A stretch of 64,000 nucleotides of DNA from Haemonchus contortus (GCA_000469685.2 LS997565.1:25723272-25787271), one strand, 5' to 3'. Positions 45,040-57,609 are shown, counted from the first letter of the stretch. Numbers and translations: made by a program. Notes: generated from the sequence alone by a model not told the origin.

Positions 45040-46950
45040 AAATTTATACAATCACTAGCGAGTCGTTACGAATACAGCGTATGTGCAAATAGATCACAGA
45101 CAACTTTTTGCAAGGTTTTTAAAATAGTAAAATTCATGTGAAGGCTAAAGACTGGAAGATTTTCGAATACTGAAGGAGAAATTCATAATTATTATAATAG
45201 CAACAATGATACTTTTCTCAACAGGGGTCTGTTCTAATCGACTGCAAAGAGAATGGAAGCTGTACCAGTCGAGATTAAGTAGATTGAGCGTTTAGGACAT
45301 AGAATTCCGAGATGCCAGTGGTGGCGGCTCATCGTTCTGAGTGTATTGTTTCCATGAGTGTAAGAAAGTCTGGGAGGATTATCTGTATCGTGTGCTCTAG
45401 TGGAATACTCAGTAGATGATGACAGCTGTGGACTAGAACTTGAATTTTGGTATTGAGAGTGATGTATTGAAAAAAATTCTAATCAGGCGACGAGACCCGT
45501 TTCTCTATTAACCTATCATAATTATTCAGTCAGCTCATTTTTAAAGCAAATTTGGTCGGACTCGAAGAAAAAGTGAAAGATTCTGTTGGTTACATTGCAG
45601 AAAGGCTGAGATATTAGGTGACAAAGTGGAATCTGTCCTGAGTGGGGGTAAATTTTACGCAAAACGAGGATCAGACGGTTTGTATCTTAGGATTCCTACG
45701 TTGGAGTTACTGTTTAGGAGTGGGTATGTGGTTGTAGGCTAGATTGTGGCATGGTTGGAGAAGAATTCTTTCAAGGAAGTACGCGAAACTTGGAGTTTCC
45801 ATCGGAGGTATCGTTCGATGTATTCCAAATGTGTTGACATTTTCTGTCCCCAACTCTCCACTAACGATCGCACCTAAAATGGTGACATTTCTGCTCTTGT
45901 CTGATTGTTAGTAATTGCCATTAGCCAGAAATAAGAAGTAAGGTCTTCAAACGAAAGCTATCATATTATTTTGCTTGAATAAGAGTTTTTATTGGTAAAA
46001 TTCTCTTCAATTATTCCGTCGATAGAAAAAAAAAAGATTTGGAGTAAACGTAGAAGATGAAAATTAAACTATGGCCGCTACCACTTATTTTTTGAAAGGA
46101 TTGTGAGGTTATTACAATGCCCACAAGTTTATTCAATAACTTAGGCCCGTCTAAGTTCGAGTGAAAGCTGTCGCTTCATTGGTGTCTAAGCTAGAGGCAC
46201 AATATGCGATGAAAGTGGTTTTCATTATGGCTACGCCTAAGAGGGTTGTTGCGGGTAGACACAAAGCGAGCTCAAGCACGTTTACTGTAAATGAATCCGG
46301 CGCTTGGATAAATGTTTTTGCGAAGGCACTCTAGCTAGTTGATGTTGAGTAGGGGTCAGTGGTGAATGAAATGGGAATGTCTGGAGAAGTTCAAAATATG
46401 TTGCCTTCATGAAATGGTTCATTCCTGCGGTTGTACTAGCTCGCACCATCAAAAAAAAAATCACAGGACGAGATATCAGTCGCTACAGGGCAATGCTTGG
46501 AATTTGCTTCAGTATACCTGCACTCGCCGATCCACATTTACAACTGATGTGCTCCACATTGCTTTGCGCAACGAATTTCCCCGCAAGTACAACCGTGGGA
46601 CGACTTTTGAAATGCCTTTTTCATAAGCCTTGTCGCATCTTCTTCTAGTGAGCATTAATTGCAATTGGTTTCATCCCGGACTGTGCCTTGGAGAAAGTTG
46701 AAACCGCCCATTTTTGATGTCAAAGACATGTCACGGAAGCGAAACACCCATTTGTTGTGCTGTCGATGAGGGTTGACAAATGATCAGGCACCGCTGCAGT
46801 ATGGTGGTATGGTGGTACCCGTATGAAAAGAGACTCTTATTGTTTGAAAGAATGACATAGGACAAGGGCAAATGGTGAGCAGGCAGACGTTCGGTGAGAT
46901 TGAAAGTAAATTCAGGGAGCAAAATCAATCCAGGGTGTATTCCTCAACTC
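45040..46950. other. Convergent gap between ZNF330 and the aminopeptidase
   Basis: The stretch holds two overlapping plus-strand frames near 46366-46648 with no domain. The last exon of the minus-strand aminopeptidase, which should follow the phase-0 donor at 46954, probably lies here but could not be recognised. Confidence 0.4.
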
Positions 46951-46954
46951 ATAC

Positions 46955-49755
46955 CTGACTCAATTCTTCGAGTGTCCTGATTGAGTGAAGCAGTATTTTG
47001 GAGGCAGGACGTGGATCTACTTCGTCAACAGAGAACAGCAGACTTCTTTCCTGCTTCGTCATTTTTCCAATTTGTGTCCATAGAGCTTTTCGAAAATTTG
47101 CATTGTAGTGCAAAGAAAAATCTGACTGAAAACAGATTGCTAATTAGGATTATAAAGGGAGTGACTCAAAGTTGAAACAGTGACTGCCCAAGAGTAGCGG
47201 CAGTTCACTGATCAGAAGAAGTCAATGACCTGCAGTGTGGAGGCAAAGATAGCCGCGTTTTTGGTGGCGACAATTTGTTTGGCAGCCAGTTTGACGACTC
47301 GATCTCCATGAGAACAGCTTGCCAGTTGGACAGCGGTCGACCAATGAGTCCCTTTGCTTTTCAGCTGAGCTTCCAGCAGTGACTCCTGAAGACATCACAC
47401 CGTTCTCAAGTGGTAATCGTACAGTTGATCATTCGATCTTTCTTTTGTACTTGATATCTTGGTTAAAAGACAAACCTCACGAGTAGCATTGTGAGTGAAA
47501 AGGAAATGACACACCGCCGTCGCCTGCTTATGCACGTCATCATGAATCGAATTGGGGAAGACCATCCATCGTCGAGCCTTGAAATTAGTGCCATTCTAGC
47601 CATTCTACGAGATTAACTACCGAAAGAACTTCAACTGATTTATCAAATAATGGGCGAAGGGATCAAAACCATGTAGTGGTAAAAGAAAGATTACAGTTGA
47701 TAAGCTCAGTGCAGAAACTGCACGTGAAACAAGAAGTTTTGCAAATGTAACGATGAAGACTCACCTGATTTTGGTGATCGCATGTCGGTCTATTGGTCAT
47801 ACATCTCAGTTGATAGAGTTTCGATAACCTTCGAAATGGGAACGTTCAATTCCAGAGTAATGAAAGGAAATAACCAAATACCTCGTTGGATCAATAAGCC
47901 ATAAAGCAGCAAGTTCGGTGTCAGTTTGACTATCATCAAGAAGCTTATCGAGTTGAGCGACTACCGGTGCCAAATACAATTGCAGTTCCGGAAGATCGAC
48001 ACCTCGAAATGAGTCGAAAAGACGATAAATCGCATTCATGCCTATCAGAGACACTCCTAGGTCTTGCTCCTCAGCCAAATATCTGAAATTTTCGATTTCT
48101 TCATTGGAAGAAAGGCTCAATTGCTGATTAGAAAAGCGTTATGGTTATTATGTTGAGGTAATAGTGTAATAATATCCGTCATATCCCTCCCCTCACCCAT
48201 TCTGGTGGATCAACAACGTTGCTTTTCACTATCGCTATGGATCATGACAAGTTGCTTAAACTTCCTACACGGACTCCTTTGTGATTGACGCATCCGCTAC
48301 AGTGCCGGTGTAACTCGTCCCAAGATACACACGGTGTAATCTTTGGCCTTTATAACTCTCTAACTAGGCCGTTTTCCGACTTAACAGCGACAGATATGGT
48401 ATGAGAGGGAACCTCGAATTTATCCTGTGGGGTAATTTTAGAAATCATTTTCATCTTGAACAACCAGTTGTTTGAATTTTCAGATGTCTGCTCTATGGGG
48501 AACGTCCGATCCTATTGTCAATGAAACTAGGTCACGCCGCGCACATCGCGCGCGGCGCAAATCATTGCGATTTCTATACGAACACGTTTGAACCGTGCAG
48601 AGGTTTTTGCAATCAGAATACTTGTAGGAAATGCAAAATGAAATGGTTGTCTTGTCGAGTTTTATTCGTGTAAAAAATAGAGGGATCGAAAAAAGATGCA
48701 GTAAGGCGGTTAGCTAAAGAAGATTCCCCTTCAAAAACATGCAGAGCTGTAGCCAAATGTTCGCGCGTGGGGGCGCGATAAAATAATTCGAAGGCAAATC
48801 CCTTGGTGAATGGTGCAGCCTCTTCAACTGCGCGAAAACTCGTCTAGAACTCATCGGTTCAAGAAAAAAGACTGTTCTTCTCGATGTCGAAGTTTCAAGA
48901 TAGGTGAAGATACACTTCTCTGAGATATCTTACTTGAGAAAAGGCTTACCCCAGTATGTAGACAAACAAATGTGGCATATCGGACTGGGAGAGGAAAGTC
49001 TCAGCATCGACCAGGATCTGTATGCGAGACTTGGTCGGAATTTCTCGATAGTTCTGGTGTAGCTTAAACGGGAACTCTGTCGTTTCAGAATAATAAGAGA
49101 AGAATTGTAGAAGTTGCTTGTTCATTTCGTACCAATCTAGCAACCATCTTCCAGTTCGTGATATCGTAGTTCACGCGATAGGGATACACCCAATGTGGAT
49201 TGGCTAGAAGTGGTTGGCTTGACGACAACTCGACATCTACGAATGTAACACTTCGATTTTTCAGCCAAAATTCTCTCACAACCTGAAACAAGGGGCTTCA
49301 ACCAATTCTGGTGGTACTCTGAATCGCATAAAGTACAATTAAGACATTTTTATGCAAAAGTTTGGCTCATAGTGGATTCACCTGTCCTTCAGTACTTTTC
49401 GGAGTCCCAAATGTGTAACTGAACGGAATGCTCCACAGATCACTCGGCTTCGGAGTGTTCCTAGGCCTTCTGAGCTCCTCCCGACGCCAGCCTATTGGGA
49501 TTCTAGGTGACGGAGGTATGGCCGTTGTCCATGGCTGAAATGTAGGCCCTCTATAGCTGCTTTGGAAATCTTTGCGAACGCTTTCAAACCTTAGGCGTTG
49601 TCTTCTTTCGACCGTGTTTACGCCTCTTTTTTTGTTTTTCAATGATTTCCAGAGGGGGATTGTCAAAAAACGAGTCGTCGAATAAAATTGCTTCATGGCT
49701 TTCATCTCGTCGGTAGCGCGACATTCCTTGTTCATGGATATTTACTTTTTCGACT
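46955..49755 (-). other. Aminopeptidase exons, C-terminal ERAP1-like domain
   Basis: Exons in order: 49755-49590, 49534-49382, 49282-49133, 49053-48950, 48115-47882, 47804-47765, 47577-47476, 47385-47230 and 47125-46955, all in phase. Landmarks are [13 protein letters not shown] (first), [13 protein letters not shown] (second), [20 protein letters not shown] (third), [14 protein letters not shown] (fourth), [11 protein letters not shown] (fifth), [20 protein letters not shown] (seventh) and [18 protein letters not shown] (ninth). The first exon inserts a lysine-rich loop ([13 protein letters not shown]), unusual for the family. The preceding exon(s), expected to hold the end of the catalytic domain, should lie between 49756 and 52567 and were not found. 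Confidence 0.85.
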
Positions 49756-52700
49756 CTGAAACGCAAAGTCTATTAGTGTTCGAGGTAGCACATATAGGTT
49801 TCACAAATGATGCTGCAGTGCAGTGAGTTTGAATCTATGCTTTTAAAGATTATTCACTAGAGCTTAGCTGGGAGATTGAGTTACGATAGTATAACCTCCC
49901 CGACGTTTTCCAAGGCTCTAATTGCCAGATATCTGAAAAGATGAGAGGAATTCCTTGAAGAAGCTTATGATCGAAGGAGAATGGGATGAGGTTATGATTA
50001 CAGTGGAAGTCGTCAAAGTTAGGTTGCAGCGCTCAGCGAAGTCCCATCTCATGATACGATCATTTTTATTTATTTTACAAATCCCTTCACGGCTTTCAGG
50101 TACAAATTCCTTCACAGTGATGACTACGCGTTTAGGTCACGAAAGGTCATGCCATCTTCTCTGCGAAATTGTATCCCTTATTGCTAATTTTGCATCTGCC
50201 TCGAGGTTGTTAGGTAGAAATCTCTAGCCTGGCCAACGTTTCGACGGGCTCGTCGTTTTCAAAGGCCTCACTCCACCGCAGTATGTAGCGCTACGCGGTG
50301 GAAGTGAGGCTTCTGAAAACGACGTGTCCGTCGAAACGTTGACCAGAACAAAAATTTCCACCTAACAGCCTCGAAGCATGAGCAAAATCAACATCTTCAA
50401 GAACAACAGAAATGCCGAGGTTTCAAGATGAGAGAACGTGGAATTTAATGTGTTACTTAATGCTGAGCACAGTAACAGTCAGCAGCTATGTATGTACCTA
50501 CACTGCTCCGTGCAGATCGAATTCGAAGAAAAATCATTTCTACTCACCCCTGACTGTCTGCAAGAAATACCTTGTGGTTGTGGTCATCGCACTGCCGTTG
50601 GCTCACCGTAATCATACCATTTTCATAATTACGACTGAAACTCAGAAATTCACTGGAATTTACTCGCATAGCTAAGAACATTCCTGAATAGTCACATAAT
50701 TTTGATGAAATGGCTATAGCACTTTACACGAAGAAATGAACTATGTCTGTTCCGTGCCAAAATAGTCAACCACGATGCCCAAAAGACCGCTTCTCACTAT
50801 GAACTCCAACTCTCAAATGGTGAAAAGATGATTTATGATTTTTCTGGCGTTGATATATCCCCAATTCCGTATAGACGCATCAATTTCACGTTAGCTTAGA
50901 ATCGTAGTGGCGGTGAGACTGTTGGGAGTAGCCAATATTTAAACAACAGGTTGTATGCTCCCAAACGACTGCTGATAATTCATCGGCCCTAGAGCGATCG
51001 AAAGTCCGGTGAGTTCCGGCAAGTAACGGGGCGGGATTAAGATCACGGATTATACATGTAGTGGTTCGCCTCTTGGCAATCTCCCAACTTCACTAGAATT
51101 TGATGAAGGAGAACGAGAGTGATTGAATGGTTCTACTTATAAGCCAATTAGGAGCGGTTGCCATGATATTGAAAATGAACTGACACCTTTTTTTAGTCGT
51201 CATTTCGAATCTTCAAACTGGAAAAACCTACATGATGTTCAACTCAGGAATGCCTTCGTTCACCAACCATCCTTCCATAACCTGACTGAGCCGTTCGTGT
51301 TCAGCTCCGTGATCAGCATAGGCAGGCATGCTCTCCCACAGCTCTTGTCGCGCTACCGATCTGTAGGCGTTTTTTCGAAGATACCTGAAAGTCTGTCAAA
51401 AATGCAACCTTCGACAATGATATGTAAGTACGAAGCTTCACTTTGTTTTTCCTATGTGTATTTACAAAACATGACACTGTAAATCAGTTTCATGAGGAGC
51501 CCTCGACTAATTTGAGCTAACCCAGAACTTTGGTTCAGTTCAAACGCAACATTGGTCAAGGGAAAAAAGCGAGAAAAATGAGAAATTGTATGGAGACGAA
51601 GAGGATGAGGGAGGTTCACCATTGATGAATGGTGATGCTTGTCTCAGAAGTTCCTGTCTCACTTTCGAGGGACCTACTCCGAAACCAATCAAAAAATGGT
51701 GAAGTTGAGAGCAGTGGCCAAGGTGGATTGCTCATCTTAGTTATCAATTGCTGTCGGTCAGGTGATGTGTGATTTTTTGGGCTGTTGTTACTCAATTCTC
51801 CCTCGCTGCAGAGAACACCCAGAGTGAAAACTGAAAGAGGAAGTGGATGGAAAAATTGGTCGTTCATGAATTGGGGGATGTGGTGCGTTAGGAACAAAAT
51901 GGTCGCGTGGCGCTGAGAGGGACGTCGCGCGCGAAGGAACGTAACAGATTGCGGAGGTAAGAAATTCAGGAACAAAAGTACTAATAGTAGAATTATGCAT
52001 AAAATAATGATCGCATATCGATTGAGCTGTATGAAGAACGCTAGAGCTGTAATAATGGCGAATGTATGGTCCGCGACAGCCGCGTGCGGCGAGTCGATTA
52101 CCCAAAATCGTTCCTAACGCCCGTCTCCCTGAATTAGGCCCTGAATTACAAATGCGACCGAGGAATTAGTTGAGAGGCTGCTCTGTTCTCCCCGATTGGA
52201 GGGAGAATATATGTTGAAACCAAGAGATGAACAGCATCAGCAGATTGAAATTAGCTTGCTGACAACAAATCGAACATGTCGTGTCTTTCGCATTCAAACC
52301 ACACCACATTTGTGGGTACTAGAGTGAAATAACACCGTTGTGGAGGGGAACGCAGTGAGACACCTAGCTCTGGCTTTCGCTGGTTCTTGTCTTTCTGGAG
52401 ACACGCTACAAATCCTTTGATATGGCATGTCCACAACAAATTCATTAAAGAACGACAGGCTCGCTGTATCTCCTGCGTCGAACACATCGAACTATGTCAC
52501 GAGAGAAGCTCTTACAATGTCCCCTTCGGTGATCAGATTTGCGGATTGAAATCAAAAAATATGATACCTGCGTACTCCAGCTCGAAATTCGAAATCGGAG
52601 ACCAAATCGCGGATCATGTTGGTCAGTATGGATCCTTTGGAGTAGAGATGAGTTCCATGAAATGACTGCTCTACCTCGGCCTCGGTTGTCAACGGACGCA

Positions 52701-55700
52701 CCAATGCTGGCCGATCCAACGTCGACTAAAAAAATTATTATATCAACTGAATTAGTCGTTGGTATTAGAAGAAAAGACAGTTTGCACCTTCGATTCAATA
52801 ATTTCTAAAAGAAGCCGCTTATGTTGGGAAACATGTAGGAGGGCACTATTGGGGCGTATGTATTCGCCAGGAAAATCCGAAGTGTTATTTTCAGTCGTTT
52901 CAAACTTCGATCTACGATATATCCAGCTTGAAAAATTCATTGAAAAGTCTCATCTAGAGAGCAATCGTGGGTGAATCCACGTCTGACATTGCGCAAACCC
53001 AGGAGACCATTCCATGAATGATTTAATTCCAATTAAATGCTGACCCCAAGTTGGGAAGAACCGTGCCAATACGACAAAAAGCTGAGACTATAAGTTTTGA
53101 TTAAAATCGTCACCTGTTTACGAACGAGCTGACACAATCTCGTCAGGTACTCGTTCTCAGCCAACTTAGGATGATCCCGTCGAAGCATGTCGTAAGTCAT
53201 GTACGTCGCGAAACCCTCGTTGAGCCACAAGTCAGACCAGTCTCGCATCGTCACTAGGTTCCCGAACCTGGGAATAAAGACATTTACTCTCAAAAAGGTT
53301 CGGATAGAAGAACGTTCTCTTCAAAATGAAATTCACTAGGGTTGAAGTCTTTCACCAGATGACTTTAATTACATGGAGTGCTTCCGCACAGGTCAAATAT
53401 TCTTTTTTGATATCTGCATTATTCATGTCTAATCAAGGGGTCTGATTCGTTCGCCTTTGCGGGCTGAGTTGATCGCGAACACTAAAATGCAAATGACAGG
53501 CAAAACATCCTATCACATCTAACTGGTTAGTGACGTCCCATGACAATATTACGGTTCAATCGGTAGCGGACACGCACTCGCAAAGGCCCAGAGGTGTAAA
53601 ATGTATGCGAGGATTTTGGGTGCAAGGAGGGCAACTATGCTGGTTGAGAAGTCCTTCAATATATGACAGACTCGCGTTGGAACCCTGAATGTGGTCACGT
53701 TGACTGACCGCTGCTGGGAGTTAGAAGGCGCGCTGGAGGGCATGCGAACCAGGCTTTCCATACATACTTTCGGGGTCGGTTAGCTGAAACCAGACTCATC
53801 TGGAAGGGTTGAAGCTCTGACCACCCAGCGGCTGGCCTGCTCGGTTCTATATAATGCTTCAAGGTTCACGAAGCTTTTTTTCTCTTAGAAATCGTTCATG
53901 GTTTGAAGCTTTCCCCAGTTTCTCTCCTATTTCTGCTCTTCCATTTAGAACTCGGGTTCACTCACCATTGGTGCGTGATTTCATGAGTGACGATCTTCTC
54001 GATTCGGTATTCATGGTAGAGACGGTCAACGGTCATATTTAAGCTATCTAAAAATAAAGAACAAATATCGAAATCTGATGACATACGTGAATTGCCCGAT
54101 ATTATTGCTAAAGCGAAATATCCTCGGATAGCTAAAAACAATAGTGAGCAAACCTTCAAGAGAACTATCGAGTAGAAGTGACTGCTTGTCGAAAACGATG
54201 AGCCCCCAATTTTCCATGCCACCCACGGGGAAGCTCCGCGCTGCGATAAAATCCATTTTTGGCAGCGGATACGGCACCTAATCTTTCAAATTCATCACAA
54301 ATTAACAGCCGAGTTCAAACACATACCTCCAGCTCATCCTCCAGCCTATCAAACATCGTTGGAGAGAAGTTTGCGGGAAATCGCGCCGAGTGGAAGTCTT
54401 CTGGATGGGTCCAAATAGACAGCGGCAAATTTCGCTGCGTTCTCATCTCCAGAGAAACGAATTCACCTAAACATGAGGTGTTTATTTAAAAGGTTGGGAC
54501 ATGAAGGAATGAGGATTATTCGATACCAATTGCAAAAGCAAGCAAGTAGGTCGACATTGGGGGCGTCTCCAGAAAGGTAGTAAGGGTGGTGCCATCTCGC
54601 CGTCGTTTCTCTCCGCTTCGTGGCATGTTCGACAATACAACAAATCTGGAGCCGTGCACCACAGAGATGTTGAACGTGGCCTGAAACAATCAAAATTCTT
54701 CCGAAGAAGCCGTACAGAAGGCCAGATTTGGCCAACAACGGAAAGAGCCAAGAAATATGTGCAAACTCAATCTGGAGATAGTTTAACTGCGACCCGAACT
54801 TTACCCTATTTTTAACCCTATTTTTAATGGGTTTACCTTGATACCCGGATCGTCCCAGCATGGAACAAATGACCTCGCCATCGCTGGCTCGAACTTGGTT
54901 GTAAATGGACGCCACTACCGAATTGTTCGCCTGAAATTTGGAAGGTTTTAGGGCTACTGAGATTGAAAAACTAGTAACACAGTTGGTCTGATGTAGAGTT
55001 CTACGTACAGAGTCGATTTCGTAGTAGCAGTGCACACCTCCTTCCGGATCGCAAATGGTTATGTTGTATTCGATTTCTAACAGATACCTGGAAGCACTCC
55101 GTTTAGAGTTTTATACGAACGCTAACTCTGAGAAGTGCTAAAAGTAATGAGCTGGCTACCTTCCCCTCTTCAATCGCTCCTTTAGAACAACACGGGCCAA
55201 CTTCTTCTGGTCTTCTCTTCTCAATGTCTTTGGATAAACTCTCTTTCCTGAATCTTTCATAGTTACTCATGCTTATAGTCGGGATCTTTCCTCAATTGTA
55301 CACGCACCTTCCTTTCTCAAGCGAATCCGATCAATGTTCACTCGAGGACCAACGTGGAAGAGAATTTCGTCGTCGGTGGAGTTTCCGAACGATTCGAGGT
55401 GAACCGTCAAGCTCCCGCGTATCATCTTCTGATCGAATTTGGTCATATCTAACTGAAAAGGTATATGGTGAGTTTGAAGCTACAGCAAAGATAAAAGGTG
55501 ATAATTGGGCCCCCAGCGATGGGCTTTAAGGCACAGTTCACGATGATTTTGAGGTGCCTTTTTTAGGTTGAAAAGCGGAAGTGTTCATGCGGAGGAGTAC
55601 ATCGGTGGCGAAGAAAGGGAGAAAATCTGTCTACTTAAAGGCACTGTTCACGAAAAAATGGTTTCGGAGATTTGCACATGGTTTGAATTCGACGTCCCCT

Positions 55701-57606
55701 CTGATACCATTTGTGCAGGAATGAAGTCGGAAAACGGTCTGGATAGGGCACATTAAGGGGCCGGAGAGTTAGCCACGGTCGCCCTCCGCCCCTCGCTAGG
55801 CTGACTACGAAATCTAATTGCCGTTCACCACTTTCGCATTGGAGCGAAGTTAGTGAAAAATCGATAAGCTGGTTGGCAAATTGCCAGAGTCTGCCAGTCA
55901 GATTGTCAGGCAAATCGTGTGTGTTGTCTGCTATTGCAGACATTGCGTCGCCTTCGTGCACTCGCCCGAACACTCCCTTAACCGCCGTTTTCTAATGTGA
56001 AACTCGTCCAACCCTCCTTTCCAGCTCTTTTTTGACCCTTTCTATTTCTTTTTGTTCATCGTTTTTTGCAATTTTTTCGTTGTTATCGCTTTATTCTAGA
56101 GTAGTTCTATCAATTCCCGTCAAAAAAGGGTACCCTAAATTTATTGCAAACGGTGTCTTCAAAGGGATTTTAAAAGTAGCGGAAATGGAGGTTGTGTGAG
56201 ATCATCGTAGCGGGAATGGCATTTAGGGGTGTTTACGCAAGTTTAACCTGCTTCCATTGCTGAAATAGCTGACTACATCAAACCAAAACTGTCTGGAATT
56301 GCCTTTCACTGTCGCTATGGGTCGTGACAAGTTGTTTGAACTTCCTAGATGGGAATATCTCAAAATAGTGCAGCCTTCACAAAGCCTTTTAAACTGGTCC
56401 ACTGTGGCATTAACACGATACAATCTCTGGCTCCTTATTTTGCCCTGTCAAGGATGTTTTTCGACCTCATAAGGGAAGGTATGGTGTGAAGGGGAGCCTC
56501 GAGTTCATGCTATAGGGGAATCTCAACAATTTTGTCGTGAATGTGCCTCGAAGAAAAGTAACGAAAGAGCTATAAACCGCAAGAGAGCCTTTGTGTACTA
56601 ATTACAGTGAGCAATAGAACAAAAAGTAATCATCGGGACGAGCTCTGCCTCCTTAATGGCAAAACGAATCGGAGGAAATCTGCCGCTCACATTTTTGATT
56701 ACTGAAATCGCGCTATGATATCTTGTTGACGTGATCTATTGCGGACCCCTTTTTCGCTAAGTTACACGGAACTGTGAGGAAAAACAAGCGGCCTTCACAT
56801 TGACCTTACTGTCTTTTTATCTCGACTTTGACGAAAACTTGTTCTATTTGTAGCGGTTGGGATTAATACATCTTGCTAATAGGATAGATTTTCCACTTAG
56901 ATAGCCTTACTTGTAGATCGTAATGAAGTGGCAGGGTGTGTGTCGGTAATGGAACCAAGAGCACATCCTGCTTGGCTTTCCCTTGGCGCGCATGCAGTTC
57001 CTCCATGAACTCGTACGACTCGTATGCTGGTGGGACGACATCCAAAAGGGTGAAGTTTCGTCGCGGCGTAAGCTGAATTTAAGTGATATGCCAGTTTCCA
57101 AGTACGGAAGAGATCTCGACCATGTGCCAGCATGAATGGGACACAATCATTCGTTCATTTCATCCTCACGTCATCAGTCATTGAACTCACCGGAATGAGA
57201 CGAGCATGTGGCATTAAAGTGGTTAGCGTTAAGGGTGTTAGTGCTGGTTTTTTTGATGTTGTCAGTAGAGTGATCGCTTCATCATCTTGATGAGGTTGGT
57301 TAGTAGTGGGTGGCGAAGAGGTTATGATGTAGATTAACTTAAAGTATCAAGTCAACTCAAAAGAACGGTAGGTGATAGAAGTAAAAATCTTTACAAATAT
57401 TGGTGGCATACCTCGTCTGAAGTTGTATTCGGAGGCGCATTTTGCTCTGATAACCAATGGCCAATAAAAAAGGCTAGGAAGACGGCGAGTATGAAGACGG
57501 CATGAATGAGAAGCACCAGAATACAGCGACGGGCATAGTCCGGTTTTCGATGCGAAACTGACGACAAGCCGGAGATCAGTGAATCTGGAACCATTGCATT
57601 GACCAT
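46955..57606 (-). CDS. M1 family zinc aminopeptidase, type II membrane protein (one internal part and last exon unresolved)
   Basis: The enzyme should remove N-terminal residues from peptides at the cell surface or in a secretory lumen. The ATG at 57606 starts a short cytosolic tail, one membrane helix (residues ~28-48, [20 protein letters not shown]) and a Ser/Thr/Pro-rich stalk. The catalytic part has GGMENW at 415-420 and the zinc site HEITHQW (459-465), with the third ligand Glu in [10 protein letters not shown] (Glu482), exactly H-E-x2-H-x18-E. The transition-state Tyr is in HLYSKGS (Tyr544). GGMEN replaces the common GAMEN; the substrate-anchoring Glu is kept. A C-terminal ERAP1-like helical domain continues to 46955. 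No stop or frameshift appears in the joined exons, so activity is expected. The paralogue is not assignable. Confidence 0.95.
48225..48460. repeat. Dispersed repeat fragment (AAAGGCACAGTTCACG family) in aminopeptidase intron
   Basis: It shares gctatggatcatgacaagtt, tataactctctaactaggcc and cctcgaatttatcctgtggg with the fullest copy at 4600-4830. The right terminus is decayed (cattttcatcttgaac). It lies in the intron between exons 48950 and 48115. Confidence 0.65.
50197..50376. repeat. 180-bp palindrome (foldback element) in an aminopeptidase intron
   Basis: The left arm reads cctcgaggttgttaggtag, then aacgtttcgacgggctcgtc and cctcactccaccgc. The right arm gives the complements: gcggtggaagtgagg, then gacgtgtccgtcgaaacgtt and cctaacagcctcga. 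The loop is about 12 bases (agtatgtagcgc). Arms of about 84 bases with few mismatches make it the tightest long hairpin in the window. It differs in sequence from the 22-25 kb palindromes. Confidence 0.85.
50400..52560. other. Large aminopeptidase intron region, missing exon expected
   Basis: The exon ending at 52568 leaves phase 2 and the exon starting at 49755 accepts phase 2, so at least one exon with 1 leading base is expected between. No stretch clearly continues the family pattern. A 119-codon minus-strand frame (51975-51616) and a 119-codon plus-strand frame (51123-51482) have no domain likeness. Confidence 0.4.
53765..53855 (+). repeat. tRNA-derived SINE fragment, copy 5
   Basis: Only the body remains: cggggtcggttagctgaaac, then cagactcatctggaagggtt and cagcggctggcctgctcggt. 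These correspond to the middle of copy 2 (about 5980-6060). The tRNA head with the B box is absent. It lies in an intron of the aminopeptidase. Confidence 0.6.
55526..55760. repeat. Two partial ends of the AAAGGCACAGTTCACG repeat
   Basis: A first end at 55527 (ttaaggcacagttcacgatg, then gaaaagcggaagtg) follows copy 4337's left end closely. A second end starts at 55636 (cttaaaggcactgttcacga). The internal word cggaaaacggtctggatagg follows. It lies in an aminopeptidase intron. Confidence 0.65.
56260..56552. repeat. Dispersed repeat copy (AAAGGCACAGTTCACG family)
   Basis: It shares gctgactacatcaaaccaaa, gctatgggtcgtgacaagtt and the ending ttttgtcgtgaatgtgcctc with the 4337-4850 copy, in the same orientation. 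It lies in an aminopeptidase intron. Confidence 0.65.
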
Positions 57607-57609
57607 ATT

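Larger units (their letters stand above)
52568..57606 (-). other. Aminopeptidase exons, N-terminal and catalytic part
   Basis: Exons in order (high to low): 57606-57412, 57337-57191, 57072-56911, 55452-55308, 55247-55160, 55087-55009, 54914-54837, 54680-54527, 54466-54327, 54277-54154, 54047-53966, 53267-53114 and 52725-52568. All junctions are in phase with GT-AG ends. Landmarks are [13 protein letters not shown] (third exon), [20 protein letters not shown] (seventh), [12 protein letters not shown] and [14 protein letters not shown] (eighth), GGMENWGL (tenth), HEITHQW (eleventh) and [10 protein letters not shown] (twelfth). The seventh exon uses an unusual acceptor (ttcggtag): a stronger tttcag 16 bases upstream would put a stop in the needed frame. 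That junction is the least certain. Confidence 0.85.

Noticed and set aside
52251..52560. Minus-strand frames next to the exon ending at 52568, considered as its continuation.
   Set aside because: No acceptor gives the required single leading base together with a family-like sequence, and the residues do not match the M1 pattern.
54463..55035. 190-codon minus-strand open frame as one exon.
   Set aside because: It runs through two introns of the aminopeptidase. The conserved M1 blocks are in other frames, joined by in-phase GT-AG introns.
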